62,282 nucleotides of DNA from Acidisoma sp. L85 (GCF_009765865.1 NZ_LMUQ01000073.1:324170-386451), one strand, 5' to 3'; numbered from the stretch's first letter, positions 1 to 8,924 are shown. Made by a program: numbers and translations. The notes: generated by a model not told the origin, from the sequence alone.

Positions 1-39
1 CATCGCCCGCTCTGTCCGGTGGTCCGAAGGATCGGCGTC

Positions 40-657
40 ATGAAATCCTGGCTGGCGCGCTCACCCCTGGTCGCCATCCTGCGCGGTGTGCGGCCGGATG
101 AGGTCGAGGCAATTTGCGACGCCCTCGAAGCCGAAGGCGTGCTGATCGCCGAGGTGCCGCTCAACTCTCCCGATCCTTTTGAGAGCATCCGCCGGCTCGC
201 CGCCCGTTTCGGCGAGCGCATGCTGATCGGCGCAGGCACCGTGATGACGACGGCGAAGGTGGCCGAGGTCGCGGCAGCCGGCGGCCGGTTGATCGTGACG
301 CCGCACGCGGATCCCGCGATCGTCCGCGCCGCGAAGGAGCACGGCATGCTCGCGGCGCCCGGCTTTCTCAGTCCCGCCGAAGCTTTCTCGCTCCTCGCGG
401 CCGGCGCCGACGCCCTGAAGCTATTCCCGGCCGAGGGTTCCAGCCCGGCCGCGCTGAAGGCCATGAGAGCCGTGCTTCCGCCGGAAACCCTTACCCTGCC
501 GGTCGGCAGCGTAGGCGTCGAGAATATCCCAGCGTGGCGGGCAGCCGGGGCGGCGGGTTTCGGGATCGGCGGATCCATATACAAGCCTGGCGATACCGCG
601 GCGGCGGTCGCCGCCAAGGCACGCGCCCTGGTCGCCGCCTGCAGCCTGGCCAGTTGA
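40..657 (+). CDS. dgoA: 2-dehydro-3-deoxy-6-phosphogalactonate aldolase
   Basis: Class I aldolase of the KDPG/KDPGal family (205 aa), which splits KDPGal into pyruvate and glyceraldehyde-3-phosphate in the De Ley-Doudoroff galactonate pathway in the cytoplasm. The sequence shows the family order: an early AILRG segment (residues 12-16), the catalytic Glu of IAEVPLN (Glu38), GAGT near residue 65, and the Schiff-base lysine in ALKLFPA (Lys127), then a C-terminal phosphate-binding GIGG loop. I chose ATG 40 over the in-frame GTG at 19 because AAGGA lies at 26-30, about nine bases upstream. The preceding gene is outside the window, so the partner galactonate dehydratase or kinase cannot be checked. 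KDPG aldolase (eda) is the alternative; the short length and SPDPFESI region favour KDPGal. Confidence 0.88.
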   Translation: MKSWLARSPLVAILRGVRPDEVEAICDALEAEGVLIAEVPLNSPDPFESIRRLAARFGERMLIGAGTVMTTAKVAEVAAAGGRLIVTPHADPAIVRAAKEHGMLAAPGFLSPAEAFSLLAAGADALKLFPAEGSSPAALKAMRAVLPPETLTLPVGSVGVENIPAWRAAGAAGFGIGGSIYKPGDTAAAVAAKARALVAACSLAS

Positions 658-714
658 ACTCGGTTCTGTCGGTCTATGCGTCGCTTCTATTTGGTACGCC
701 GAAAAGCGTTCGCG

Positions 715-1206
715 TTAAACGTAAGTTGAGGCGGATGAACATAATCTCATTCCGTAGCCCGGCGCTCGGATCAGTTCGGGCCGATCGAGGGATCGAGCAA
801 TGAGAGCGGCAGCCTGGAAATTACTATGACCCATCGCGACATCGTAAGGAGTAAGACCCTGACGATTCGTCATGAGGAATTCGGGGCGGCGGGTGGCGAG
901 ACAATGGGTCAAGCTCGGTGCACCGGGCTGAGAAGCAACCCAGTGTGACAGGGTTCCAAAGTATCCAAAGGGGCCACCAACGGGATACGCGTGGTTCATT
1001 GCATGAAGTTCTTGTTCGTTCCCTCCCCAGACGGTGTCGATGATCCGAGCGATTGCGCCACGATCCAAGCTTTGGAGCGTCTCGAACGGCGGGCTGCTAT
1101 CTCGCCCGAAAGGCAGCGGCTCTTGCTTCGCGCCGCAGCCATTGGAAGCCGGAAGTCGTGTAGAAACACGAGTTATTGGTCGCTCCGAAGAGATGGAAAC
1201 TCTCCT
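715..1206 (-). pseudogene. Decayed ankyrin-like protein gene
   Basis: The minus strand is open for 164 codons here but has no good start: the longest usable start is a TTG at 1068 giving 117 aa. The part after it carries one ankyrin-like unit (NRQGLTPYDVAMGHSN, then a helix ending AALIARSL). Protein-like sequence continues upstream of that TTG to a TAG at 1207-1209, and further coding-like residues (LAKRKFLVTKDV) lie beyond the stop. Another minus frame around 1105-1205 also reads like protein (HLFGATNNSCFYTTSGF). A once longer gene broken by a stop and one or two frameshifts explains this best. An ORF on the plus strand at 991-1254 overlaps it and is less convincing. Function unknown; ankyrin repeats usually bind proteins. 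Confidence 0.4.
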
Positions 1207-1290
1207 CTAGACATCTTTGGTTACCAGGAATTTGCGCTTGGCGAGCCGTCTTGATACCGGCCATCCAAAGACCCTGTGGGAGGCATTGGC

Positions 1291-2952
1291 GTGCTGCGGA
1301 TTACCGAACTCAAGCTTCCCCTGGACCATAACGAGGCCGCGCTAAGGTCTGCCGCGGCGGCGCGTCTGGAAGTGGGTGAGGCCGAGATCGGCGCGCTGCA
1401 CGTGGCGCGCCGCGGCTACGACGCCCGGCGGCGATCCGCCGTTTCATTGGTTTATTCCCTGGATGTGGCGCTGCGGGACGAGTCGACTGTCCTCGCGAGG
1501 CCGAAACCCGACCCCCGTATCACCCCGACGCCCGACATCGCCTACCACCAAGTCGCCCACGCGCCCGCCACGCTTGAACATCGCCCGATCGTTGTCGGCG
1601 CCGGCCCCTGCGGGCTGCTGGCGGCGCTGACCCTCGCCCAGATGGGTTTCCGCCCGATCATCCTCGATCGCGGGAAGGTCGTGCGGGAGCGCACCAAGGA
1701 CACCTGGGCCCTCTGGCGACGCGGCATCCTTACGCCCGAATCCAACGTCCAATTCGGCGAGGGCGGCGCCGGCACCTTCTCCGACGGCAAGCTCTGGAGC
1801 GGCATCAAGGATCCGCTTCACCTCGGCCGCAAGGTGCTGGAGGAATTCGTCGCCGCCGGTGCGCCGCCGGAGATCCTGTATGTCAGCAAACCCCATATCG
1901 GCACTTTCCGCCTGGTGACGGTGGTCGAGGCCCTGCGCGTGCAGATCGAGGCGCTAGGTGGCGAATATCGCTTCGGCACCCGCGTCGATGGCCTCGACAT
2001 CGCGGAGACGCCCCAGGGACGGCAGCTACGCGGCGTGATCCTGGCCGATGGCAGCCACATCAGTGCCGACCATGTCGTGCTCGCGATCGGCCACAGCGCC
2101 CGTGATACCTTCGCGATGCTGGACCAGGCCGGCGTCTTCCTCGAGCCGAAACCCTTCTCGATCGGCCTGCGCATCGAGCATCCGCAATCGCTCATCGACA
2201 CTTGCCGCTTCGGCCCCAGCGCCGGCCACCCGCTCCTCGGCGCCGCCGATTACAAGCTGGTGCATCACGCGAGCAATGGCCGCTCGGTCTATAGCTTTTG
2301 CATGTGTCCCGGCGGCACAGTCGTTGCCGCGACCTCCGAGCCTAAGCATGTCGTGACCAATGGCATGAGCCAATATTCGCGAGCCGAGCGGAACGCCAAT
2401 GCCGGTATCGTCGTTTCGATCACCCCCGCGGATTACCCTGGGGGCGCGCTCGCGGGCATCGCCTTCCAGCGTGAGTGGGAGCAACGCGCCTTCACCGCCG
2501 GCGGGGGCACCTACGCTGCTCCCGCGCAGCGCGTCGAGGACTTCCTCGCTGGCCGGCCCTCTACCGCGCTGGGCGGCGTCATTCCGTCGTACAAGCCGGG
2601 CGTGACCCCCACCGATCTCGCATCTTGCCTCCCAGACTACGCCGTCGCCGCGATCAGAGAGGCGATCCCCGCCTTCGACCGTCAGATTCGCGGCTTTGCC
2701 ATGGGTGACGCGGTTCTGACCGGCGTCGAGACGCGCACCTCCGCGCCACTGCGGATCACCCGCGCTGCAAATGGCGAGAGCCGCAACACCCTCGGCCTTT
2801 ACCCGGCGGGCGAGGGCGCCGGCTATGCGGGCGGCATTCTCTCGGCCGCCGTGGACGGCATCCGCGCGGCTGAGGCGGTGGCGCGATCGATCGTCACCGA
2901 TGAGACCTACCTCGGTTCAGGCCGGTCGCGTCAGCAAATGCCACAGCCATAA
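1291..2952 (+). CDS. FAD-dependent dehydrogenase-like protein (COG2509)
   Basis: 553-aa flavoprotein of the uncharacterised COG2509 family. A short N-terminal ferredoxin-like segment (residues 1-90, with the RITELKLPLDH start typical of the family) precedes an FAD-binding Rossmann motif, VVGAGPCGLLAAL near residue 105. The conserved NVQFGEGGAGTFSDGKL block lies near 155, and a C-terminal GEGAGYAGGI motif binds FAD. No catalytic reaction has been assigned to the family; a redox role on an unknown substrate is inferred. Start: GTG 1291 is preferred to GTG 1276 because GGGAGG at 1277-1282 sits eight bases before it. It appears monocistronic. Confidence 0.85.
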   Translation: MLRITELKLPLDHNEAALRSAAAARLEVGEAEIGALHVARRGYDARRRSAVSLVYSLDVALRDESTVLARPKPDPRITPTPDIAYHQVAHAPATLEHRPIVVGAGPCGLLAALTLAQMGFRPIILDRGKVVRERTKDTWALWRRGILTPESNVQFGEGGAGTFSDGKLWSGIKDPLHLGRKVLEEFVAAGAPPEILYVSKPHIGTFRLVTVVEALRVQIEALGGEYRFGTRVDGLDIAETPQGRQLRGVILADGSHISADHVVLAIGHSARDTFAMLDQAGVFLEPKPFSIGLRIEHPQSLIDTCRFGPSAGHPLLGAADYKLVHHASNGRSVYSFCMCPGGTVVAATSEPKHVVTNGMSQYSRAERNANAGIVVSITPADYPGGALAGIAFQREWEQRAFTAGGGTYAAPAQRVEDFLAGRPSTALGGVIPSYKPGVTPTDLASCLPDYAVAAIREAIPAFDRQIRGFAMGDAVLTGVETRTSAPLRITRAANGESRNTLGLYPAGEGAGYAGGILSAAVDGIRAAEAVARSIVTDETYLGSGRSRQQMPQP

Positions 2953-3050
2953 CAGCAGCCGCCACCAGAGTTCGATCGGCCCCGGCGCTCCGCCTGAATG
3001 CAATCTCTCAGCCGGTGCGCGTGCCATTTGTCACGCGCTTAGCACAGCGG

Positions 3051-3368
3051 TCAGTGAGGGTGGAAATCCCCATGTGGCGCATCCTGCAAGAGCAGATCCG
3101 CCATACGCGGCAGACCGTGCGTCGCAAGCGCGCGTTCCGGCGGCGCACCCGGAAGTCGACTCAGCGGCGCCGGACAAATCAGAATGCTGGCGAGCGCGCT
3201 CAGCAGCATGATGGCGACCGATAGCGAGAAGGCCGTCGCCGCCCAAACCGCATAGGAAAAGCTCGCCGCGACAAGGATCCAGACCATCATCACCAGCCCG
3301 ATGGCAGAGCCAAGGGTCGCGCAGACGATACAAATGGCGGAGGTAAATCCGCCTAGCCGGTCCAACAT
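3051..3368 (-). CDS. Small hydrophobic membrane protein
   Basis: 105-aa protein I cannot assign to a family. The first 65 residues are strongly hydrophobic and can form two transmembrane helices (around 8-32 and 36-64, the second ending in ILICPAP). A polar tail rich in Pro, Arg and His follows. ATG 3368 has GGAG about eight bases upstream on the minus strand, which supports this start over a longer frame. It stands alone between a flavoprotein and a DNA-repair pair and points away from the latter. Coding status rests on the ribosome-binding site and the membrane profile only. Confidence 0.55.
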   Translation of the reverse strand: MLDRLGGFTSAICIVCATLGSAIGLVMMVWILVAASFSYAVWAATAFSLSVAIMLLSALASILICPAPLSRLPGAPPERALATHGLPRMADLLLQDAPHGDFHPH

Positions 3369-3517
3369 CTTCGAGCTCCACAGGAAGGCGCGGAGGCGTT
3401 TCCAGGGAAGCGGAACACGCCATACCCCTTTGTGAAGTCATCTCCCTTCAAAACTGGTTAACGGCGGCTTGAATCCAACGCTTTGTGGGAACAAAATAGA
3501 AACACTAAGGAGCGGGT

Positions 3518-4747
3518 GTGCAGACAGTTCTCGACAAGCTGGCGATCCTGGCGGATGCGGCGAAATACGATGCGTCCTGCGCCTCATCCGGCGCGGCCGC
3601 CCGCAATTCGCTCGCGACCAAGGCCATCGGCTCGACCGAGGGCATGGGCATCTGTCACGCCTATGCGCCGGACGGCCGCTGCATCTCGCTGCTGAAAATC
3701 CTGCTCACCAATTACTGCCAGTTCGACTGCCACTATTGCGTCAACCGAGTCTCGTCGAACGTGAAACGGGCACGGTTCTCGGTCGAGGAAGTCGTCGATC
3801 TCACGCTTGGCTTCTACAAGCGCAATTACATCGAGGGGCTTTTCCTCTCCTCGGGCATCATCCAGTCGCCCGACTATACGATGGAGCAGGTGGTGCGCGT
3901 TGCCGAAACCCTGCGGCACACGCACAGCTTTGGCGGCTACATCCATCTCAAGACCATCCCGGACGCCGATCCCGCGCTTCTCGCGCGCGCAGGCGCGGTG
4001 GCGGATCGCCTCTCGATCAATGTCGAACTGCCGCAGGAGGCAAGTCTCGCCAGGCTGGCGCCCCAAAAGAGCCCCGAGCGCATCCGCCGGGCCATGGGCA
4101 CCATCCGCCTCAAGATTGAGGAGTCGAAGGAGGCGATAAAGGAATCCCGCAAGGCGCCACGTTTCTCGACGGGCCAGAGCACGCAGATGATCGTGGGCGC
4201 GGACCGTGCGGACGACCTCGCGATCCTCGACACTTCACGCAATCTCTACGGCAATTACAAATTGTCCCGCGTCTATTACTCGGCCTTCAGCCCGATCCCT
4301 GATGCCAGCTCGATGCTGCCTCTCATCAGGCCGCCACTGATGCGCGAGCATCGTCTGTATCAAGCCGATTGGCTCATGCGCTTCTACGGCTTCTCGGTCG
4401 AAGAAATCGCCACCGGCAGCGCGGGCGGCATGCTCGATCTTGCGATTGACCCGAAACTCGCCTGGGCGCTGCAACATCGCGACTGGTTCCCTGTCGACGT
4501 GAACCGCGCATCGCGTGAGATGCTGCTGCGGGTGCCGGGTTTCGGAACGAAGTCGGTGAAACAGATGCTGTCCTCCCGCCGCTGGCGACGCCTGCGGCTG
4601 GAGGATATCGCTCGTCTTTGCCGTGGCGTGAAAAGCTCGATGCCATTCATCACCGCCGAGGATTGGCAACCGGGCGGCGCCACCGATCGCCTCGACCTAC
4701 GCAAGATGCTCTCGCCGCCCTGCCACCAGGGGGAACTCTTTGCGTGA
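3518..4747 (+). CDS. Putative DNA modification/repair radical SAM protein
   Basis: 409-aa radical SAM enzyme of the family always found beside a uracil-DNA glycosylase-like gene (TIGR03916 type). The [4Fe-4S]/SAM motif CX3CX2C is visible as Cys67, Cys71 and Cys74 (NYCQFDCHYC), followed by a TIM-barrel-like core. The C-terminus has a helix-hairpin-helix DNA-binding element (LRVPGFGTKSVKQML, about residues 328-342). GTG 3518 has AAGGAG at 3507-3512. The stop overlaps the GTG of the next gene (GTGA), implying translational coupling. Established knowledge: radical SAM chemistry and DNA binding by HhH. Inference: the pair repairs or modifies an unknown DNA lesion; the substrate is not known. Confidence 0.9.
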   Translation: MQTVLDKLAILADAAKYDASCASSGAAARNSLATKAIGSTEGMGICHAYAPDGRCISLLKILLTNYCQFDCHYCVNRVSSNVKRARFSVEEVVDLTLGFYKRNYIEGLFLSSGIIQSPDYTMEQVVRVAETLRHTHSFGGYIHLKTIPDADPALLARAGAVADRLSINVELPQEASLARLAPQKSPERIRRAMGTIRLKIEESKEAIKESRKAPRFSTGQSTQMIVGADRADDLAILDTSRNLYGNYKLSRVYYSAFSPIPDASSMLPLIRPPLMREHRLYQADWLMRFYGFSVEEIATGSAGGMLDLAIDPKLAWALQHRDWFPVDVNRASREMLLRVPGFGTKSVKQMLSSRRWRRLRLEDIARLCRGVKSSMPFITAEDWQPGGATDRLDLRKMLSPPCHQGELFA

Positions 4748-6216
4748 GGCTGGTGGCACTCTCGCACGACACGGATTTTGCCGGCTGGCGCGACAGCGCC
4801 CGCGCCGCTCTCGCCGCGGCGGTGCCACCGGGGGAGATTGACTGGCGCGTCGGCACCTCCGCCGCGTCGGATGACCTTTTCGCCAACTCAACCACGATGC
4901 CTGAAAACGCCGCGCCGACGAACGCCAAAGTCCCGCGTGCTTTCATCACACTCGCCGAAACCGTTATCCAGCACCGTGACGTCGATCGCTTCGCATTGCT
5001 CTACCGACTGCTCTGGGGCCTGCAGTTCCAGCCGAAGCTGCTGGAGGATGCGAGCCATCCGGATGTTCATCACGCCGAGCAACTCGCCAAAGCGATCCGT
5101 CGCGACATCCACAAGATGCATGCCTTCGTGCGTTTCCGGGAGGTCGCGGAGCCCGATGGCGCCGCCGCCTTCATCGCCTGGTTCGAGCCTGACAATCACA
5201 TTGTCGAAGCGGCGACGCCTTTCTTCATGCGCCGCTTCACGGGGATGCGCTGGTCCATCCTGACCCCCGACCGCTGCGCTTTCTGGGACGGCGAAACCCT
5301 GCGTTTCGGCGAGGGCGTCTCTCGTGACCAGGCGCCGACCGAGGACCGGCTGGAGGCTTTGTGGCGCACCTATTACGCCAATATCTTCAATCCCGCCCGC
5401 CTCAAGGTCGCCGCCATGACGCGGGAGATGCCGCAGAAATACTGGAAGAACCTGCCGGAGGCCGAACTTATCGGCCCGCTCATCCGCGAGGCAGCCAGCC
5501 GGGAGGACATCATGGTCAGAGCCGCCGCAACCACGCCCTCCGCCCAGACCAAGGCCGAGGCGAAGCGCCGAACCCCATCCGCACCGCGCACCGAGGCCGA
5601 GCCCGGCGTTCGTCCTAGGACGCTGGAAGACGCGCGCGCTCAGGCCAGTGACTGCCGGCGCTGCGACCTTTGGAAACACGCGACGCAGACCGTCTTCGGC
5701 GAAGGCCCGGACCGCGCTGCGCTCATGATGGTGGGCGAGCAGCCAGGCGACCGCGAGGATCTGGCGGGCGCCCCCTTCGTTGGTCCCGCCGGCAAGATGC
5801 TGGACCGCGCGCTGGAGGAGGCAGGCATTCCACGCGGCGAGGTCTATGTCACCAACGCGGTCAAGCACTTCAAGTTCGAGCCACGCGGCAAATTTCGCCT
5901 GCACAAGACGCCGGAGACAGGCGAGATCCAGGCCTGCCGCTGGTGGCTGGAGAGCGAGCGCGCCCTGGTTCAGCCGCGTCTGACCGTGGCGCTCGGCGCG
6001 TCCGCCGCGCATGCTCTGCTCGGCCGTAAGGTCACGATCGGGAAAGAACGCGGCAGGATCTCCGCCCTGCACAGCGGCGAGGCATTGTGGATCACTGTAC
6101 ACCCCTCGTACCTGCTTCGCCTGCCGGATGAGGAGGCGAAGCGCCGCGAGTACACACGCTTCGTGGAAGATCTCGCCGGAGCTTGGCGATGGCTGGCGGA
6201 GAGCGCCTCGGCGTGA
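4744..6216 (+). CDS. DUF4130-UdgX fusion (uracil-DNA binding protein)
   Basis: 490-aa two-domain protein. Residues about 1-255 are the DUF4130/TIGR03915 domain linked to radical SAM partners. A Pro/Arg/Ala-rich linker leads to a family-4-like uracil-DNA glycosylase domain (about 290-490). That domain has a C-x2-C pair (DCRRCDLW), motif A GEQPGDREDL (from residue 331), the UdgX-type loop ending RLHKTP with His387, and a late HPSYLLR motif (His453). In studied UdgX proteins the loop histidine attacks the sugar and leaves the protein covalently bound to uracil-DNA; His387 sits where that residue is expected. GTG 4744 overlaps the upstream TGA. In many genomes the DUF4130 and UDG parts are separate or fused, so the fusion itself is known. 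Confidence 0.9.
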   Translation: MRLVALSHDTDFAGWRDSARAALAAAVPPGEIDWRVGTSAASDDLFANSTTMPENAAPTNAKVPRAFITLAETVIQHRDVDRFALLYRLLWGLQFQPKLLEDASHPDVHHAEQLAKAIRRDIHKMHAFVRFREVAEPDGAAAFIAWFEPDNHIVEAATPFFMRRFTGMRWSILTPDRCAFWDGETLRFGEGVSRDQAPTEDRLEALWRTYYANIFNPARLKVAAMTREMPQKYWKNLPEAELIGPLIREAASREDIMVRAAATTPSAQTKAEAKRRTPSAPRTEAEPGVRPRTLEDARAQASDCRRCDLWKHATQTVFGEGPDRAALMMVGEQPGDREDLAGAPFVGPAGKMLDRALEEAGIPRGEVYVTNAVKHFKFEPRGKFRLHKTPETGEIQACRWWLESERALVQPRLTVALGASAAHALLGRKVTIGKERGRISALHSGEALWITVHPSYLLRLPDEEAKRREYTRFVEDLAGAWRWLAESASA

Positions 6217-6219
6217 GCT

Positions 6220-6322
6220 CGTCATGTTCGGCGAACTGCGCCCGGCCCCGGGGCCGAGCATCAAGCCCTTACCGTCACGCCGCGAGCAAGGCGCGGCTCC
6301 CCCGCCTTCGCCGAAGATGACG
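6220..6322. repeat. Dispersed palindromic element, copy A
   Basis: Left arm 6220-6235 (CGTCATGTTCGGCGAA) and right arm 6307-6322 (TTCGCCGAAGATGACG) are inverted and match at 15 of 16 positions, separated by about 70 bases that include further C/G-rich dyads. The arms closely match those of the element at 13181-13268, so this is a dispersed family rather than a simple terminator. It starts just after the stop codon of the UdgX fusion gene and may also end its transcript. It encodes nothing recognisable. Confidence 0.6.
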
Positions 6323-6417
6323 TCGGCGGGCCGTTGCCAACGCCGGTTGATATTAGTGCACGCTTAACAAATCATGCCTAAATCCTTGGCGTTCCTTTGA
6401 ATGCACAGGAGAGCAGG

Positions 6418-6981
6418 TTGGTCGAAATAGTCGGGGCGCGAAGCGGCGGGACGCAGGGTGGGATAGTTGCTCCCGATGGGGCGCGGTCGACCTTCGTCGT
6501 CCCACTCATGGCGACCAAGGCAGCTGCCTCGAACAAACTGCCAGGTCTTTTTACCCCGGACTATCTAAGCACACCGTGGTCGCGGCCAAATGACCAGGAG
6601 CGGCGGCTTCAGGCTTACAGCCCTACTGTGGAGCATATCGGCATATTCCTGTCTGCCATCCAGCAGTTTGCGCCGAAGAATTTGACGGGTGGGTGGCTCG
6701 ACCGGATCAGCCGGGATCTTGTTTTGACGGGCGACAACCAAACCGTTCGAAAAGTGGAAAAGAGTAGTTCCAGGGCGCATATTTTTAAGTCAGACACCGA
6801 CCATCTGTCGGTCTTCATTGCGAATCCGGCCGGAAACCTGAAGGTCACCTTCGGGACGACCCCCTCGGAGATCAACGACAAAGCGCCGATATTGCTAAGT
6901 CGGGCCCCGCCTCATGTTCAGCAAGCCGCCGCGGCGGCTCTCAAAGAGATGGCGGTCGCCTTGGCGCATCGCGCGGCATGA
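6418..6981 (+). CDS. Hypothetical protein, no recognised domain
   Basis: 187-aa protein with TTG start at 6418, chosen because AGGAG lies at 6407-6411; an in-frame TTG at 6397 would add seven residues but lacks a ribosome-binding site. No signal peptide, membrane helix or known motif is visible. The central part (ARNs such as QAYSPTVEHIGIFLSAIQ) looks alpha-helical, the following part beta-rich, and the C-terminus has a helix rich in Ala and Gln. Base composition is less G+C-rich than the neighbours, and it lies next to a dispersed palindrome, which could indicate acquired DNA. Function unknown. Confidence 0.55.
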   Translation: MVEIVGARSGGTQGGIVAPDGARSTFVVPLMATKAAASNKLPGLFTPDYLSTPWSRPNDQERRLQAYSPTVEHIGIFLSAIQQFAPKNLTGGWLDRISRDLVLTGDNQTVRKVEKSSSRAHIFKSDTDHLSVFIANPAGNLKVTFGTTPSEINDKAPILLSRAPPHVQQAAAAALKEMAVALAHRAA

Positions 6982-7008
6982 AGCGCCATCATGGAGACCG
7001 GGCAGCCT

Positions 7009-7293
7009 CTAGATAAACTGCCCGCGCAGGAAGCCGAGCGCAGGTAGCGGCCGCCAGGTCTTGGGAATATCGGCGCGGCGCATTTGTTCGACGCTGTAAT
7101 TGGGCGGTGGCTGGCGGGACGAGCGAAGGAAGCTCTCATAGGCCCGCACTTGCTGCTCCCGCCAGGCGCGGTCAGCCAGAGCGGCGTCACGGCTGGTGAA
7201 GATTTCGGCAATCCGCCGGGTTCGCCCGACGCAAGCCACCACCGCCCAAAAGCGGTCTTCCCGCACGGCTGCGAGGCTGACGATCCCGTCCAT
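7009..7293 (-). CDS. Hypothetical small protein
   Basis: Coding-like frame of at least 94 codons from ATG 7293; the same frame stays open to about 7570 and could start earlier at a GTG near 7350. The C-terminal part is rich in Arg, Trp and Tyr and contains a long helix (RAWREQQVRAYESFLR) and a final PKTWRPLPALGF segment. No family recognised. It opposes the exported protein gene starting at 7427, and an extended version would overlap that gene, which is why I prefer the short form. There is no convincing ribosome-binding site for ATG 7293. Confidence 0.4.
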   Translation of the reverse strand: MDGIVSLAAVREDRFWAVVACVGRTRRIAEIFTSRDAALADRAWREQQVRAYESFLRSSRQPPPNYSVEQMRRADIPKTWRPLPALGFLRGQFI

Positions 7294-7426
7294 TTGCTGA
7301 CTGTGGCGACCCGCGGCTCCGACTGCAAGTACCTCCTCCACGAGGCGGAACGTCAGATATGGCGGTTTTCGTTGCCCGGCCCCATCGACTCGCGATATCG
7401 AGAATGGCAGGGAATGGAGATGTCCA

Positions 7427-7942
7427 ATGCTGCACGCTGCGAGGCGCCTCTCGCGCCTCTTTCTGATCGCGGCCTTCCTGCTTGGCCCGCTCCTGCATGT
7501 ACCGCTGGCAAGGGCGGCAACAACCGCCGCGCCGAGCCCGGAGCTCAAGAGCCTGCAGGGCATGGTCGACAATATGGGTTACACGACCACGCTTTCGCCG
7601 ACCGCCGGCCATTTCTACATCAGCAGCGACAATAAAAATGTCGTCAGCATCGACTTCGCCTTGTCGGATGACAAATCCTATATTTGGATTTACACGCAGA
7701 TCGAGACCTATACTGCGGAGCAGGTCGCGCAGCTCCCACTGATGAAACTTCTTGAGGCCAACGACAACAGCCCTGAATTCTTCTCGATTAATAACGATAG
7801 CGGGAAGATATCCCTCTACGTCCAAATCGCCTTCCCAGCACAGGGCGCCACGCCGAAAACCTTGCGCACGATCATCGACCATATCGGCTCGACAATCGAC
7901 GACAATGCCGTGCTATGGGATCCAGCCCAGTGGAAGAAATGA
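7427..7942 (+). CDS. Exported YbjN-like protein
   Basis: 171-aa protein with a clear signal peptide: Arg-rich start, hydrophobic core (FLIAAFLLGPLLHVPL) and cleavage near ARAA (about residue 30). The mature part is a small alpha/beta domain of the type seen in YbjN-like and type III chaperone-like proteins: a helix with LQGMVDNMGY, strands around HFYISSDN and YIWIYTQIE, then a LPLMKLLEAN segment. It should act in the periplasm; the ligand or partner is unknown. GGAGATG lies about nine bases before ATG 7427. It converges with the nucleoside hydrolase operon, the stop codons being less than 20 bases apart. The family assignment is by fold impression only. Confidence 0.65.
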   Translation: MLHAARRLSRLFLIAAFLLGPLLHVPLARAATTAAPSPELKSLQGMVDNMGYTTTLSPTAGHFYISSDNKNVVSIDFALSDDKSYIWIYTQIETYTAEQVAQLPLMKLLEANDNSPEFFSINNDSGKISLYVQIAFPAQGATPKTLRTIIDHIGSTIDDNAVLWDPAQWKK

Positions 7943-7960
7943 CCCGGTTCTGAAGGCCGC

Positions 7961-8881
7961 TCAGTCCAGCCGCGCGATGCGCTCCGCCAGTAGCGTAAAG
8001 AGCCTGTCATGCGCGAGGCCGGTGATGACCTGGCAGGTCGCCGGCAGCCCGCCCCGGTGTCGCTCGCTCACCGCGGCGATAGTCTGGCCACGGGTAAGAG
8101 GCGACTCGCACTCCACCGAAACGCGCGCCGCGACGCCCTCGAACAGACTGGGGTCGAGCAGATGCGCGATCACGCAGGGGTCGTGCAGGCACGCATCCTT
8201 GCGGCCATAGCTCCGTATCATGGCGATCGCCGCCCGGGCGCGCGGACCGCGCTCTGCCTCGACCCGTGCCATCCAATCCTCGGCAATGAGCGCCTTCCGC
8301 GTCACATCGAGCCCGAACATGGTCAGCGGCGCGCCGGCGGTGAGCACGATCTGCGCCGCATGGGGGTCGATCGCGAGATTGAACTCGGCGGCCGGCGTAG
8401 TATTGCCGGGCACGAAGGCAGCACCGCCCATGAAGACGATCTCCTTGATCAGCGGCGCAATGTCGGGCGCCTTGACCAAAGCGAGCGCGATATTCGTCAA
8501 CGGCCCGAGCGGGCAAAGCGTGATCTCCCCCGGCGCCGCCCGCAGCCGATCGATCAAGACATCCACCGCATGCCCCGGCTCAGGTGGTCCGGCGGCCTCG
8601 GGCAACCCGATGTCGCCGAGGCCGTCGCCGCCATGGACGGAGCTACCCCGATCGGTCGGCGCCATGATGGGGCGGGCGCAGCCGGCATGGATGGGGATGT
8701 CGCCGCGCCCAGCGAGATCGCAGACGCGGCGGGCATTGGCGGTCGTCCGCGCCAGCGGCACATTGCCGATGACGGTGGTGATCGCCTCCACCCGGATCTC
8801 GGGCGAGGCGAAGGCCAGCAGCAGGGCGATCGCATCATCCACGCCGGGATCGCAGTCGATGATGACCCGGCGTGGCGTCAC
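7961..8881 (-). CDS. Nucleoside hydrolase (inosine/uridine-preferring type)
   Basis: 306-aa ribonucleoside hydrolase that cleaves the N-glycosidic bond of nucleosides to give base and ribose. The Ca2+-binding signature DCDPGVDDA is at residues 9-17; further family blocks are GPLTNIALA, the FMGGAAF strand and NLAIDPHAAQIV, and a late HDP motif near residue 232. It is the last gene of a minus-strand operon behind an ABC importer, 43 bases after the binding-protein stop. The pairing suggests that the imported compound is a nucleoside or a related N-glycoside (for example a pyrimidine compound of thiamine salvage). Substrate preference cannot be read from sequence. Confidence 0.92.
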   Translation of the reverse strand: MTPRRVIIDCDPGVDDAIALLLAFASPEIRVEAITTVIGNVPLARTTANARRVCDLAGRGDIPIHAGCARPIMAPTDRGSSVHGGDGLGDIGLPEAAGPPEPGHAVDVLIDRLRAAPGEITLCPLGPLTNIALALVKAPDIAPLIKEIVFMGGAAFVPGNTTPAAEFNLAIDPHAAQIVLTAGAPLTMFGLDVTRKALIAEDWMARVEAERGPRARAAIAMIRSYGRKDACLHDPCVIAHLLDPSLFEGVAARVSVECESPLTRGQTIAAVSERHRGGLPATCQVITGLAHDRLFTLLAERIARLD

Positions 8882-8924
8882 GTGCGCACCCGTAGTTCCG
8901 ACGTCAGAACTGGCACGGCCAGGC

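Noticed and set aside
991-1254. Plus-strand ORF of 87 aa opposite the ankyrin-like frame
   Set aside because: Weaker protein character than the minus strand, no ribosome-binding site, and its ankyrin-like end (GNSPLDIFG) is likely chance.
4888-6264. Long minus-strand open frame (458 codons)
   Set aside because: Lies exactly opposite the DUF4130-UdgX gene; Gly/Arg/Leu-rich composition typical of antisense frames in G+C-rich DNA.
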